From positions 14,813,201-14,877,200 of the forward strand of contig NC_087252.1 of NCBI RefSeq assembly GCF_037042905.1: 64,000 nucleotides of DNA, in the 5' to 3' direction. Positions 32,890 to 43,300 of this stretch are shown piece after piece. Under the pieces are notes generated by a model that worked only from the letters and a program-made list of their open reading frames with translations, did not search any database and was not told where the DNA came from. Source of the DNA: Lytechinus pictus. Its lineage: Eukaryota > Echinodermata > Echinoidea > Temnopleuroida > Toxopneustidae. Position numbers and translations under genes: made by a program. Every line of letters begins with the position of its first letter. Position 1 is the stretch's first letter.

Positions 32890-34135
32890 AGGTCCCACGG
32901 TCAGAAAGATCTATCATATCTAGGAGTGTTTTACAACACCCATGATAACGATCCCAATGGCCTTCCTGGGCTTGAAGTTTCCTTGAGTAAGCTTCCTCCT
33001 GGTGGTTACAAAGTACTTGCTAGTGATTTTAACATGACGGACATTGATAAGGACTCTGATTTTTGTAAAGCTTTGCCCTGCAAGCGTCTACAAAAGTAGT
33101 GCCCACCCATTCAACTTTCTTCTTGATAACCATAACGTCAAACAGGTCGTGAACTTTCTAACGAGACAACAGAATATGTCAGATCTTTTATTTACTAGTA
33201 ACCCTACTTCATCAAGCCGATTCTGGTGATCAGCGATTATGATTCTAGTGTCCAGATTGACTTCACCAGTTCTGTCTGACATCAGAAAAATAAATGAATT
33301 TTTCTTTATTCGCTTTTATGTTAAAAAGCACAATCACATGATGCAACAATACAAAATATATATATATATATGCAAAGTACAAATAATAACCTGAGTACTG
33401 AGTAGAAATCACTGTGTACATAATAAATCAATCATATCCTTAGTTTGTGTTCTGTTCAGTAAGCCATTACCATGATTACAACACTATCCCTCATATCTGC
33501 AAACTCATTAATTTGGTCAACTGTTCAGATAATATCACTTTCTTTGTCACACACCTTTGACCAATTTTTGTTAATCTCATTTATCGTTAAACAGACAGAG
33601 TCTACAATTATAAAAAGGCACGCTTTGAGAAGATCAGATCTGAGCTTCGGTCCTTCTCTGATGAGTTCTTTTTCAACAGTCCTGGCACAAGTCTTTCAAT
33701 TAATGTACCTAGAGGGGAATTATATCCCTAGAATGATTAGCAGTAACATATTCAACCTGCCTTACCTCATTAAGGGAAATTAAGAGCAAGATCAGACAGA
33801 AGCATTCTGTATGTAATCGTGCTCTTAAAAACCAATCTCAGGAAGATTCATGAAGCTGAGATCCCATGTCAAGAGGTCCGTTCGCTCCGCGAGATGGGAG
33901 TACCTTGATGATGTCATCGGTTCTAGTCTAAGAGAAAAACCGAAAGTATTTTATCAATATATTAAAAGACTCAGGCATGACTCCACAGGTATTTAGCAAC
34001 TTCTTTACCATATTCACGAAGGATGTTTAAATCTTCCAGCCAAGAAAAGAGCGACGTCCTTAGTCGTCAATTTGAATCGGTTTTCACCTCCGAACCGGAT
34101 ATTGCCCTTCTTCCTAATATCCTTCCTTCTAGATA
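32890..34135 (+). pseudogene. Old LINE, endonuclease and pre-RT region
   Basis: Broken frames read SYLGVFYNTHDNDPNG, then YKVLASDFNMTDID (cf. the endonuclease G-D-F-N motif), then DYDSSVQIDF near 33235. After about 150 bp of unrelated DNA come KARFEKIRSELRS (near 33615) and VLSRQFESVFTSEPDI (near 34060), the segment that precedes the reverse transcriptase in CR1/L2-type elements. Many stops and shifts are present. It continues at 35230-35887 after an insertion. Confidence 0.6.
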
Positions 34136-34139
34136 TCCA

Positions 34140-35228
34140 TCATTATTACCTATACGAGGTGTTTCTCCGTAGCAATCATTATCCATATTTTGCGTTCTCT
34201 GATTTCGCAGCGGTCAATATCGTGCCGTATTTTCTCTCTTCCGGGTTTTCCCATTAACTTTGTGTGTAAATTTAACAGCGGGCAATATTCGCGAAATCCG
34301 GTTGGAACCAGTTTGTGAAGAGACCGCAGTTGTAGCGCAGCGCGGCTCTATTCAGCGCAGCGCGTAGTGCGATGCATGTCATGCACATGTACATAGACAA
34401 ATAACTTTGTGTATCCGCAGTGTGAATGTGACGTGAGAAAATGGCTACTTCTAAGAGATTCGCTTGTTATGGTGCAGACGAAATTGAAAATATAGTGACA
34501 AACAAAGGATTCTGCATTACAAGTAGGCCTTTAATGGATGATTTTTCAGGGGAGCCTATAAAAAATCAATTTACTATATAGGTAATAATAATAATATCAA
34601 CTGGCATAGAATGAGATACAAACCTATATTTCCTTCTCTGAATCCTATATTGCCCGCGCCTTCGGCTTGGGCAATATTGGATTCACATCGGGCAATATAG
34701 GTTTGTATCTCATTCTATGCCAGTCAATATTATATAAATATACAAATAGCGAATAGGCATGAGTGCGATGGTGCGAGATTTGAAAGAAAGATGCTCTATT
34801 CAACGAGGCGTTAGCCGAGTTGAATAGAGTGTTTCTTTCTTTCACCGAATGCGAAATCTCGCACCATTGCACGAATAAGAATATTCGTTATTTGTGTTGT
34901 ACAACGCCTCGGAGTTTAGCGAATTTATGAATTTATTTCTTGCAGTAATCTATGAAAAGGGAGCAAAAATATGGAAAGCGAAAGCAAAATCCCACAAGCG
35001 AACACCTCGGGCAGCATTGCGCTTTTAGCCAGCAGGCTATACGGGTATTGCACCTGCATTTTTACTGTGCGCAGTTAATTGAATCGTATTGTGTCGTCAC
35101 ATCCTAAAGCCGTGCAAAGGTACATTTTGGACGCTACGTCTTGTGTGCAACGGTACGAATGTTAGACATTCATCCTCCCATTTGCTCGTACAACAAGCTA
35201 AGTAGACGTTGTACAATGGAAGATATTT
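34140..35228. repeat. Insert with two strong hairpins
   Basis: This block separates the two LINE halves. Hairpin 1 has 29-bp exact arms at about 34600-34628 and 34696-34724, starting ACTGGCATAGAATGAGATAC. Its loop holds GCCCGCGCCTTCGGCTTGGGC. Hairpin 2 (34742-34895) has arms TGGTGCGAGATTT and GAAAGAAAGATGCTCTATTC around GAGGCGTTAGCCGAGTTG. No frame was recognised. Probably one or more small foldback elements. Confidence 0.6.
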
Positions 35229-35229
35229 C

Positions 35230-35887
35230 AGTCTGTGTCAAAAGTGTTGAGAAGCTTCGTAGGGACTAGATGCATCCAAAGCCACTGGTCCGGGTTACAT
35301 TCCAGCAATTCTTTCAAAGAGATGACATCGGAAATAAGTCCAATTCTCACCTTCCTGTTTAACCAATCATTGAAATTTGGTGTTCTTCCAAAGGGCTGGA
35401 AGAAAGCGCATATAGCTCAGGTCTTCAAGAAAGGCAACAAGACGTTAAGGCCTGGTCACACCGCCCGAGCGTTGTTGGAGCGGTCATGGAGCGGAGAGAA
35501 AAAATCATCACCGCTAGCTACCGTTCACCATTTTCGATTTCGATTGTTTTTTTTTTGTTTTTTTTCGATTTTTGTTTTCGATTTTTTCCCCCAATTTTGT
35601 GAGCAAAATTCGACCCTCTCTCCCTACCGCTCCACGACCGCTCCAGCAAAGCTCGGGCGGTGTGACCAGGCCTTTAGCTGCAAATATACCGTTCTATCTC
35701 TTTAACCAGCATAATATCCAAGACGTTTGAGAACATAGTTATTTCGTGGCTGATGAAGCACTTCGACTCCCATTCCGTTTTGTCAGAAAGTACTCCTTTG
35801 AGACGCAACTGTTGCTTACATCAAATGACCTTGCTGAATTGTACAGGGGTAAAAAGCAAGTTGATATGATTATGCTGGATTTTGGAA
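35230..35887 (+). pseudogene. Old LINE, reverse-transcriptase region
   Basis: Frames read LKFGVLPKGWKKAHI and VFKKGNKTL (near 35370-35447), typical of the RT start. They resume after the Harbinger-like MITE as SISLTSIISKTFENIV (near 35685-35740), then VDMIMLDF and KAFD near 35860-35900 with shifts. It belongs with 32890-34135 as one 5'-3' LINE on the plus strand and is not functional. Confidence 0.65.
35445..35676. mobile_element. Harbinger-like MITE with TTA target duplication
   Basis: Exact 23-bp inverted termini starting AGGCCTGGTCACACCGCCCG (35448) and ending at 35673 are flanked by TTA (35445-35447 and 35674-35676). Removing the element and one TTA restores the LINE frame ...NKTL-AAN. 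A 3-bp TWA duplication and a GGTCACAC terminus fit the PIF/Harbinger group. The 226-bp body is non-coding. Confidence 0.75.
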
Positions 35888-35894
35888 ATTAAAG

Positions 35895-36100
35895 CCTTTG
35901 ACAGCAAAAGACGGCACCCCTAAATTTTAAATTGAATCCACAGGGGTGCAGTTTTGAACCCGCAGGGTGCAAAAATGAACCCCAACCGCAGGGTTCAATT
36001 TTTGAACCCCAAATCAGGGGTTCAATTTTTGAACCCAAAGGGTGCTGATTTTGCATCAACCTTTCGGGGTTCAATTTTGAACCTTTATTTCTTAGTGTGT
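35895..36100. repeat. Short tandem palindromic units GGGTTCAATTTTTGAACCC
   Basis: Units of the form GGGTTCA-ATTTTTGAACCC recur 3-4 times between about 35950 and 36085. They are flanked by AAAGACGGCACCCCTAAA on the left and TTATTTCTTAGTGTG on the right. The terminal CACTAAGAAATAA recalls a widespread MITE family. It interrupts or follows the LINE fragment. Confidence 0.5.
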
Positions 36101-36690
36101 AAAGTCAAAATCTGAGTCAAAGATGACAATGCTTAGTAACATAAATAAACAAATATTTTTACTTAAATGATAATATGAATCAAAGTGAAATATTTAAGTT
36201 ATCAAAGCGGAACAGTTACTAATTATAAAATTACTAATTTTAAATTTATTCACTGATAAAAACACTGAAAAATCATGTATGAAAACATTGGCGTGAAAAT
36301 TAATATAGTTTCCATTTATCCCATCCCATTATTGAATTCTCGACTTCTTTCTCTTACGCTGCTTAAAATGCTACAGTTTAAGTTAATCAAGTTCAATTGT
36401 TATGTTTTCCCCCTCTTTCTTTGCGCCAGCATTACCTCACATACCCCTTCGCCATGTTTGTATATCCATCCACCGACGCTTTTTGATGATTCTACACTGA
36501 TGTATCTTTGTCCCCACCGGACCTCCCCCACAGAAACACACCTTCGCACACCCTCACACACACACTCATAGATACCCTTACACCAGACAAAACATTTTAA
36601 GTTCGTCACATACACGTTGACTCTCTCGCTGAACTTCTTTCATTTTTTTTTTCAAAACGACTGAATCACAGTTATCTCAAGAGTTTGTTA
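36101..36690. other. Intergenic DNA, nothing recognised
   Basis: AT-rich, then C-rich low-complexity sequence (36420-36560, CCACACACAC-like words) that yields opposing open frames without recognisable content. Confidence 0.35.
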
Positions 36691-36699
36691 GCCAATCAG

Positions 36700-36917
36700 G
36701 AGGCGTCGATTTATGTCCTTCAATAAACAAACATCGAACATTTCGCGCCAGGGAAATCCCAGAAAATGGCAAACCAATTCAATCCCGCGTAGAGTCGTGT
36801 GTTGGAGTTTGATCCCCTTCATATTCTGGGAGTGGAAACTAAGACAATCTGTAAAGATTTCGTGAATTCGACTGTTCCTCTGAGATTTACTTAGGCCTTT
36901 TCTACCAGCAAACTAAA
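36700..36917 (+). promoter_or_regulatory. Possible promoter and non-coding first exon of the DD/coiled-coil gene
   Basis: The stretch is less AT-rich than its surroundings. It has a TTTCGCGCCA E2F-like word (36741-36750) and ends with a donor-like AAA|GTAAGTCG at 36917. The only ATG nearby opens an 8-codon frame. As the next exon carries an in-frame ATG soon after its acceptor, a non-coding first exon here is plausible. It is a weak inference with no transcript evidence. Confidence 0.25.
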
Positions 36918-37044
36918 GTAAGTCGATCAAAGATGTGTAATAATAACAATACTAATGATAATTCAATATTTATGTAACGCCTTATTACTTTACTGGTTTC
37001 CTTTTAACATATCTTTGATTTATACGTTTATATGTTATTTTTTG

Positions 37045-37302
37045 GTGTATGCACGGATTGACATTGATTGGTGTAATACTAGCTTCTTTCTTACCCCGGC
37101 TAATCTCGGCTAACGATTCCAGTGCTCAAAGCTCTTTCAGGAATTACTTCCTGCAGGTAGCGCTTATTTACCGAACCTGGGTTAAGCAGCATATTGTGGA
37201 TAGATATCTTGCTCAAAGAGATTACGCCATGGCTGGAATTCGAACCCACGACCCTCTATTTTAAAGTTGGGAGACAAATCCACTTGGCCACAATTAAGGC
37301 TC
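37045..37302 (-). mobile_element. tRNA-derived SINE with Deu-like tail
   Basis: The minus strand has an A box GTGGCCAAGTGGATTTGTC (near 37290-37272) and a B box GGGTTCGAATTCC (near 37248-37236), a Leu/Ser-type head. The downstream body includes GAGCTTTGAGCACTGGAATC (near 37140-37121), like the Deu domain of deuterostome SINEs. The end is near 37045. This family supports an echinoderm or other deuterostome source. Confidence 0.65.
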
Positions 37303-37781
37303 CAATATGGCACTATGCGTATTGTCAAAAACAATTCCCGTTTCACACACTGGCAGAGCAAAATAGTTTTTGCCTGTTTTGTTAAATTTACCTAGTTTTC
37401 ATAGTTTGGAGAGTATCCGAGCACTGATATCCCTTAAATATAATGCAATTGATCACCGAGCATGCATATGCTGCAGAACGTACACGTAGGCCTTTAGATT
37501 ATTAATGTTAACCAGCATCTTTACTGGTCTCATCGTGACGTGAACAAAGTAACAAGAACATGAATACAGGTTCTTCAATTCTATTCGAAGAATTAAACAT
37601 TTCTCAATTGAAGCTCTATTATATATTAATACTAAATAATTTATCCTAAACTATGAAACTCCCTACCGCTTCATATTCAGACACCCACTTCTCTTCAAAT
37701 AATTGTTTTGTTCTAATAAAGAAAAACGCCACAGTGATACGGACCCCATGAACAAATTTTTAATATAACAACCCTCAATGA

Positions 37782-39044
37782 CACCCCTCAAAAAAGTTAG
37801 GAAATCTGTGTTTGGCCATTAATTTCTCCCAACTCCCAATTATAAACAATGCATATTTTACATCATTCAAAAGATCATTTAATTCTTTTTAAAATGATAC
37901 CATGCTTGTTATGATCATGTCATCACAAAAAGAGCAGGATTAAAAAATGTTGGATGAGGTCTGAATTGAAAAGCTGCAAAACGAGCAAAAAGGGGTTTGG
38001 AAATTCGAGTTTGACCATTACTTTCTCCCAACTCCCAATTTTAAACAATGCATATTCATGCTTGTTATGATCATGCCATCACGAAAAGAGCAGGATTCAA
38101 AATTGTTGGATGAGGTCTGAATTGAAAAGCTGCAAAACGAGCAAAAAGGGGTTTGGAAATCTGAGTTTGACCATTACTTTCTCCCAACTCCCAATTTTAA
38201 ACAATGCATATTCATGCTTGTTATGATCATGCCAACACGAAAAGAGCAGGATTAAAAATTGTTGGATGAGGTCTGAATTGAAAAGCTGCAAAACGAGCAG
38301 AAATAGTCATGAAGGGTCAATACAGAACATTGTTCTTTTGTCTGTGTCAATGGAGATGAAAATCCATTCATATCAAGCCCCTGCTTCTGTAGTGATGGTT
38401 CTGTGAGATAACATGGTTTGAGTCGTGGTTTGAAATACCCATGCATGTTTGTTTGTTTGTTTGTTATGTTTTTGCTTGTGCAGATGTTTGTTTTATTCCA
38501 TGTTAATGTTGACGTTAAGGTGCATGAAAACAATTAAAAGAAACCGCTGAGAAACTCAGTCATCACCACTGAAAAAAGAACAGTGACTTTCAATAGAATG
38601 TCATTTTGCAACTTTTGAATGTTGACCTTGCCCCACATTTCAAGGCACTGCACCTCCATGTGAACGATAATCATATCATGTAGGGTATCATTATAAAGAA
38701 AATTTAGTGATCTATTCGTTAATATCAATTACACATTGATATTTACTAAAAACCGATGAGGAATTATCGGTCAAAGTCAAAGAAAGCGCTGAGAAACTCG
38801 CTCATCACCACGGAGTGACTTTCAATATTTTGTCATTTTGCAACTTTTGAATTTTGACCTTTCCCACATTTCAAGGCACTGCACCTCCATGTGAACGATA
38901 ATCATATCATGTAGGGTATCATTTAAAGAAAATTAAATGTCCTATTCATAAACATTAATTACACATATTACACATATTTGCTAAAACCAAGGAGGGTTTT
39001 CCGATCAAAGTCAGATTTCCAAACTTTTTTTGAGGAATTTATAC

Positions 39045-39045
<1 letters not shown>
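37782..39045. repeat. Long interspersed repeat R1, copy 2, internally duplicated
   Basis: It matches 27505-28205 along its length but has two expansions. A ~133-bp segment (CTCCCAACTCCCAATTTTAA through AAAAGCTGCAAAACGAGC) is present three times between about 37825 and 38300. The last part (CTGAGAAACTC, TGCAACTTTTGAATT, TGTAGGGTATCATTTAAAG) is repeated at about 38545-38745 and 38785-38940. It lies about 1 kb upstream of the DD exon at 40092. Confidence 0.7.

Positions 39046-39046
<1 letters not shown>

Positions 39047-39092
<46 letters not shown>
39047..39092. repeat. TA microsatellite
   Basis: An almost pure TATATATA run directly follows repeat R1 copy 2. Confidence 0.9.
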
Positions 39093-40060
39093 GTTGAGTA
39101 GAGGAGTACGTGTCTCCTTTACACGTTACCAACCCACTGCACTATCCGAATAAGAGTAGTGGTACACTGGTGAGGTGGTCCACCCGCACTCCCCAATCAG
39201 CAAAATCGGGAGGAGAGACCTGCGGGTCACAGTGATTCAGTTTGTATTTCGACTCCCAGGCACAGGCGACGCCAAACAATAAATAATGATAATGAGAGTA
39301 ATTTGAACTTTATTCCAAAATAAATATCAACTTATTTGGCGGGAACGAAAGATAAATAAGGTAAATTTGGAATTCCCCACTTGGCACTCAGCCAATCGGG
39401 GAATATCACATTGACAGGGCTGACAAAACTATGGGTCTATTCTTAACTACACAGTGAGAAAAATATCGGTTCTCAACTACTAATATCCATGAATAGAATA
39501 GAATTGGTATAATTTCCCCAACTCCACATATGGCGCGCCAGTTGTCTTTAATATCTAAGAAGGCATACGATTAGAATTCGGATTGTAATAAAGTTTTTGT
39601 TTCGGAATAATGTAGAGATTAGGATTAGGGTTTATTTAGTTTTGGACGTTAGGTTTTATGTTTCGCTTAACGTGCAAATTTTCCATCGGACCAATTGTCG
39701 CTGGAGTACATGTCATTCGGTTGAATAATACACATAATTATGCGAGATGGCTAATCGTGTTGGCAGACGAAGAAAGGAAAAAAAATAATATTAATAAGTA
39801 AAGCCTCCTCCAATTAGACGGATTTCAGCTTTCCGTCCAGCCCCCCCCAAAAAAAAAAAAAAAAAAATCAAGGATTCAAGGTTCAAACCCCTAATCGTGT
39901 CTTTCAGAATGACGTTTAAGGTCACCAAGAAAATACCTGATTTATTGTTTCATATAGAGCATGCACCCTTACATCTTTCTTTAATACAAATATACGGTAT
40001 ACCCTTGCAAATGCTGACACCCGCGCATATACTTTCCATAATGTGAACATGAAGAAAGTT
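39093..40060. other. Intronic or intergenic DNA, possible short repeat
   Basis: A less AT-rich segment at 39093-39260 (GTACGTGTCTCCTTTACACG, then GGTGAGGTGGTCCACCCGC) looks repeat-derived but I could not assign it. A C/A homopolymer tract is at 39841-39867. Confidence 0.35.
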
Positions 40061-40091
40061 TCATGTCTTCTTCCTCCTTATTCAATCACAG

Positions 40092-40345
40092 CGTGAGAAT
40101 GAAGGGGGGAATTCCTGAAAGCAAGTTAATGGAAATAGCTGACGACGTCGGAAACAGAGATGCCATGAAAATAGGTTTAAGCGGAGGGCTGAGTCGACCT
40201 CAAGTCGAGCGTCTAGATTCAGACTGCTACAAGGTTCTAACCAAAATCATGGCTGATATCACTCCCAAAGAGCAGAAGAGTAAACTTCGTCAAATACTGA
40301 CTGACTGTAACCACACAGCAGCCGCGGACACACATCTGCCTACAC
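40092..40345 (+). CDS. DD/coiled-coil gene: death-domain-like exon
   Basis: The acceptor TTCTTCCTCCTTATTCAATCACAG ends at 40091 with an excellent pyrimidine tract. The donor TACAC|GTGAGT is at 40345/40346. Encoded segments ESKLMEIADDVG, AMKIGLSGGL, QVERLDS, YKVLTKIMADITPKEQ and KLRQILTDCNHTAAA follow the helix pattern of a death domain, with the typical ...L...L...G...AA ending. The upstream frame from 40063 is intronic. Confidence 0.7.
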
Positions 40346-43300
40346 GTGAGTATTTGAAGCATACCTACCTAACGAATGAATTAGACGGGTCAATATATGG
40401 ATTGACCCGGAACAAATTGCAACAAATGATTTTTCAACTGTTATTGGCAGTATTTTACCTCAGAAATACCATACTAAAACTTTAAGTCTACCAAAATCCG
40501 CATCCGGGAAAGTGGTTATTTTCAAGATGGCGTCCAAAATAGCCACCATTCACTAAACATGGGTATAACTCACTCATTATTCACCCTTGAATTTTGTTTT
40601 GGTTCATATTTCATGATCCAGTGGGTAAAATAATTTGTTAATACAAGTTAGAGTAAATATAAGCACTCTGGGTACCTGGAAAATCCAAGATGGCGCCCAA
40701 AAAGGCTGCCGTACTAGGCTGAAAATCCACAATTCCATCTATACTTAATTAAGTGACTTTAATCTGGTATCTAAACCATGGTTTCAATGGTCAAAATATT
40801 ACATTGGGACAAGTTACAAGAACGGTCAATAGTCCGGTATGTTATAAATCCACGATGACTTCCAAAAATGGAGTCTAAAATTTGCTGTTACTACTTTAAA
40901 AAAAAACATCGTCATAGTTTTTTCAGTATTTACGGGAATATGGTTTTTGTGTCTATACCATTGCTAATTATAGGTGAACTAATACATTTGGATAAGCTAC
41001 AAGGACAGTCGGTGGTCAAGTTTGTCCAAAATTCCACGGTGGCTTAATAAAATGGAGTTTAAAATAACCGCTGCTATTTACAAATGGATATAGTAAATGT
41101 AATATTCGTAAAGGGCATTATGATTTTTAACCATGGTTTAAAAGTCAGATAACTAGTTACAAACACCGTCAGTGGTCCAGTATGTCGGAAAATCCAAGAT
41201 GGTTTCAAAAACTCGGAGTCTAATATGACTGCTGTTATAAAACATTGGACATAGTTCATTTAAAATCCACCGAGGAGATATGACTTTGGTGTCCACACTA
41301 TGGTTTCAAGGTTAAAATATTACGTTTGGACTGGTTGCAATGATATGCAGTATTTGTCCATTTTGACTAAAATGCAAGAGTTTTTTCAATATGGCATCTA
41401 AAACGACTCTTATTACTCAATAATGGTCAGAGTTCATACAATATCAATCTGTTAAAAATAATGTTGGTGCTATGTCCACTTTAGGTAACAGCAGTCACTT
41501 TCGAACCCATTTTTGGAAGCCAACTTGGATTTTAAGGCAATATTTTTTTTCTCTCTCTCTTTGCCTCTTCCTTGAGGATTTATTGTTTCAAAATATTTAC
41601 ATATATACATATTTACATAGGAATAACTTTTTTTCAAGAGTCAAATGATATAATATTTATAACAGGAATTACAATATATCAATAATTTTCTTGACCTCTA
41701 ATCCACAAAATTGTTTAGATCCGTAATGATTCAAATAAAACTTCAAATATGAAACAAATTCCGTGATCAATCTCTTATTGCTATGATTTAGATTCTGAAG
41801 GTTGCATTTTACATAATGATTATAAACTACAAACTGAGCAACATTGATCGTCAAATTAATAAGTTCAAATTTTGGGTTTTCTATTTTATACCCAATTAAC
41901 AATGTTTTCATAGTTATCACCATTTCTTCTTTGAAAATGAAATAAATCATCCTCGATATGATTTTCCAATAAACTTTAATCTTTTTGCAAAAAAACAGAA
42001 AATGGCCAATGGTCTCGATTTCATTACAGATTTCGCATTGATTTGTATTTACAATTTTCCACTTGAACAAATTGTCTCTAGAAGGTAATATTTTATGTAA
42101 CAGTCTGAAATTGAATTGCTTAATTCTGTTATCTTTTATCTTTTTGAATTTAAAATGAAGGATATCTTTCCAAACTAAATTTTCTGGCAATTTTTGTTGT
42201 TTTCCCCAGATGTCCAAAATATAAAAATCAACCTTCTTTTGTTGTAAAACACATAATATTGTTTTGCTCTGGTGCAAGTTATATTAATACGTTCACCAAC
42301 AGATGTATCAATTTCTTCTTGTTCTGAAGACTCATTTTGCTTTTCTTTCATCGTACTTATTTTTTTAAGCCAATGAGCAGGAAATGCTTTTTTTAATTTT
42401 AAAAATCTAAAACTAAATACTAAATTATCAACATCAAAAAAGTTTCTAAAAAATGATATATCTTTCCATTTACCTTTATACACAACTTGTTTAACATATA
42501 AAATACCAACTTCTTTCCATTCCTGAAAATTTAAAGGTTGTCCATTTATTGTAATATTACTATTATTCCATAATGTTTCACGATATATATTTTCAACATT
42601 CTGCTCATCTAAATATCGTAATTGAGCCCATGTATATAGAAATTCAATATAAAACATTGGTAAACCCTTTTTTCGACAAAGCTTTAACATGTGTTTTGGA
42701 TGACAATTCATTTGAAAACAGTAGGGGATTTCTCCTATGTAACTTAACCAAAACGAGAAAAGTGTTTTCCAGACTGCATCATAATTATTAAAAAAGGAAT
42801 TTATCCAAGACAATATAAGTGATTTTGATTTCGAATATAGATCGATCATACCAAGACCACCTTCAACTATCGGTCTGACACAAATATTACGTTTAACTTT
42901 TTCACGCTTTGAATTCAATAAAAAGCAATACATTATCTTATGTAAACCCTTGCATATACAGTGCGTCCCAAAACAAACTATACACTTTTGAAATGGCTGC
43001 CAAAAAAAAAATATAGCACTTTGGGGGAAAAGACTTATAGATATGGAAAGCCAATAAAGTCAACTTTCAAATGACACCAAAAAGTTGGGAAAATATTCAT
43101 GCTTGAGCGAGCACTGCCCACTGAAACAAAGGGTATGAAAATTAGGGTGGGCTGGAATTAGCCATCCAATTTATGTCAGTTTTTGAGAGGCGAATCCTTT
43201 CGAACTTGCAAAGTTAAGGGCGTTGGGATGAATTAATGATCAACCGTGACCAGTTTTGGTTGCTTAGCAAATTTTATGAATTTATTAAATTGAACTTTAA

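Noticed and set aside
40063-40097. Upstream Met (MSSSSLFNHSV...) as start of the DD protein
   Set aside because: These codons lie in the pyrimidine tract of the splice acceptor ending at 40091. The ATG at 40098 or an upstream exon is more likely.
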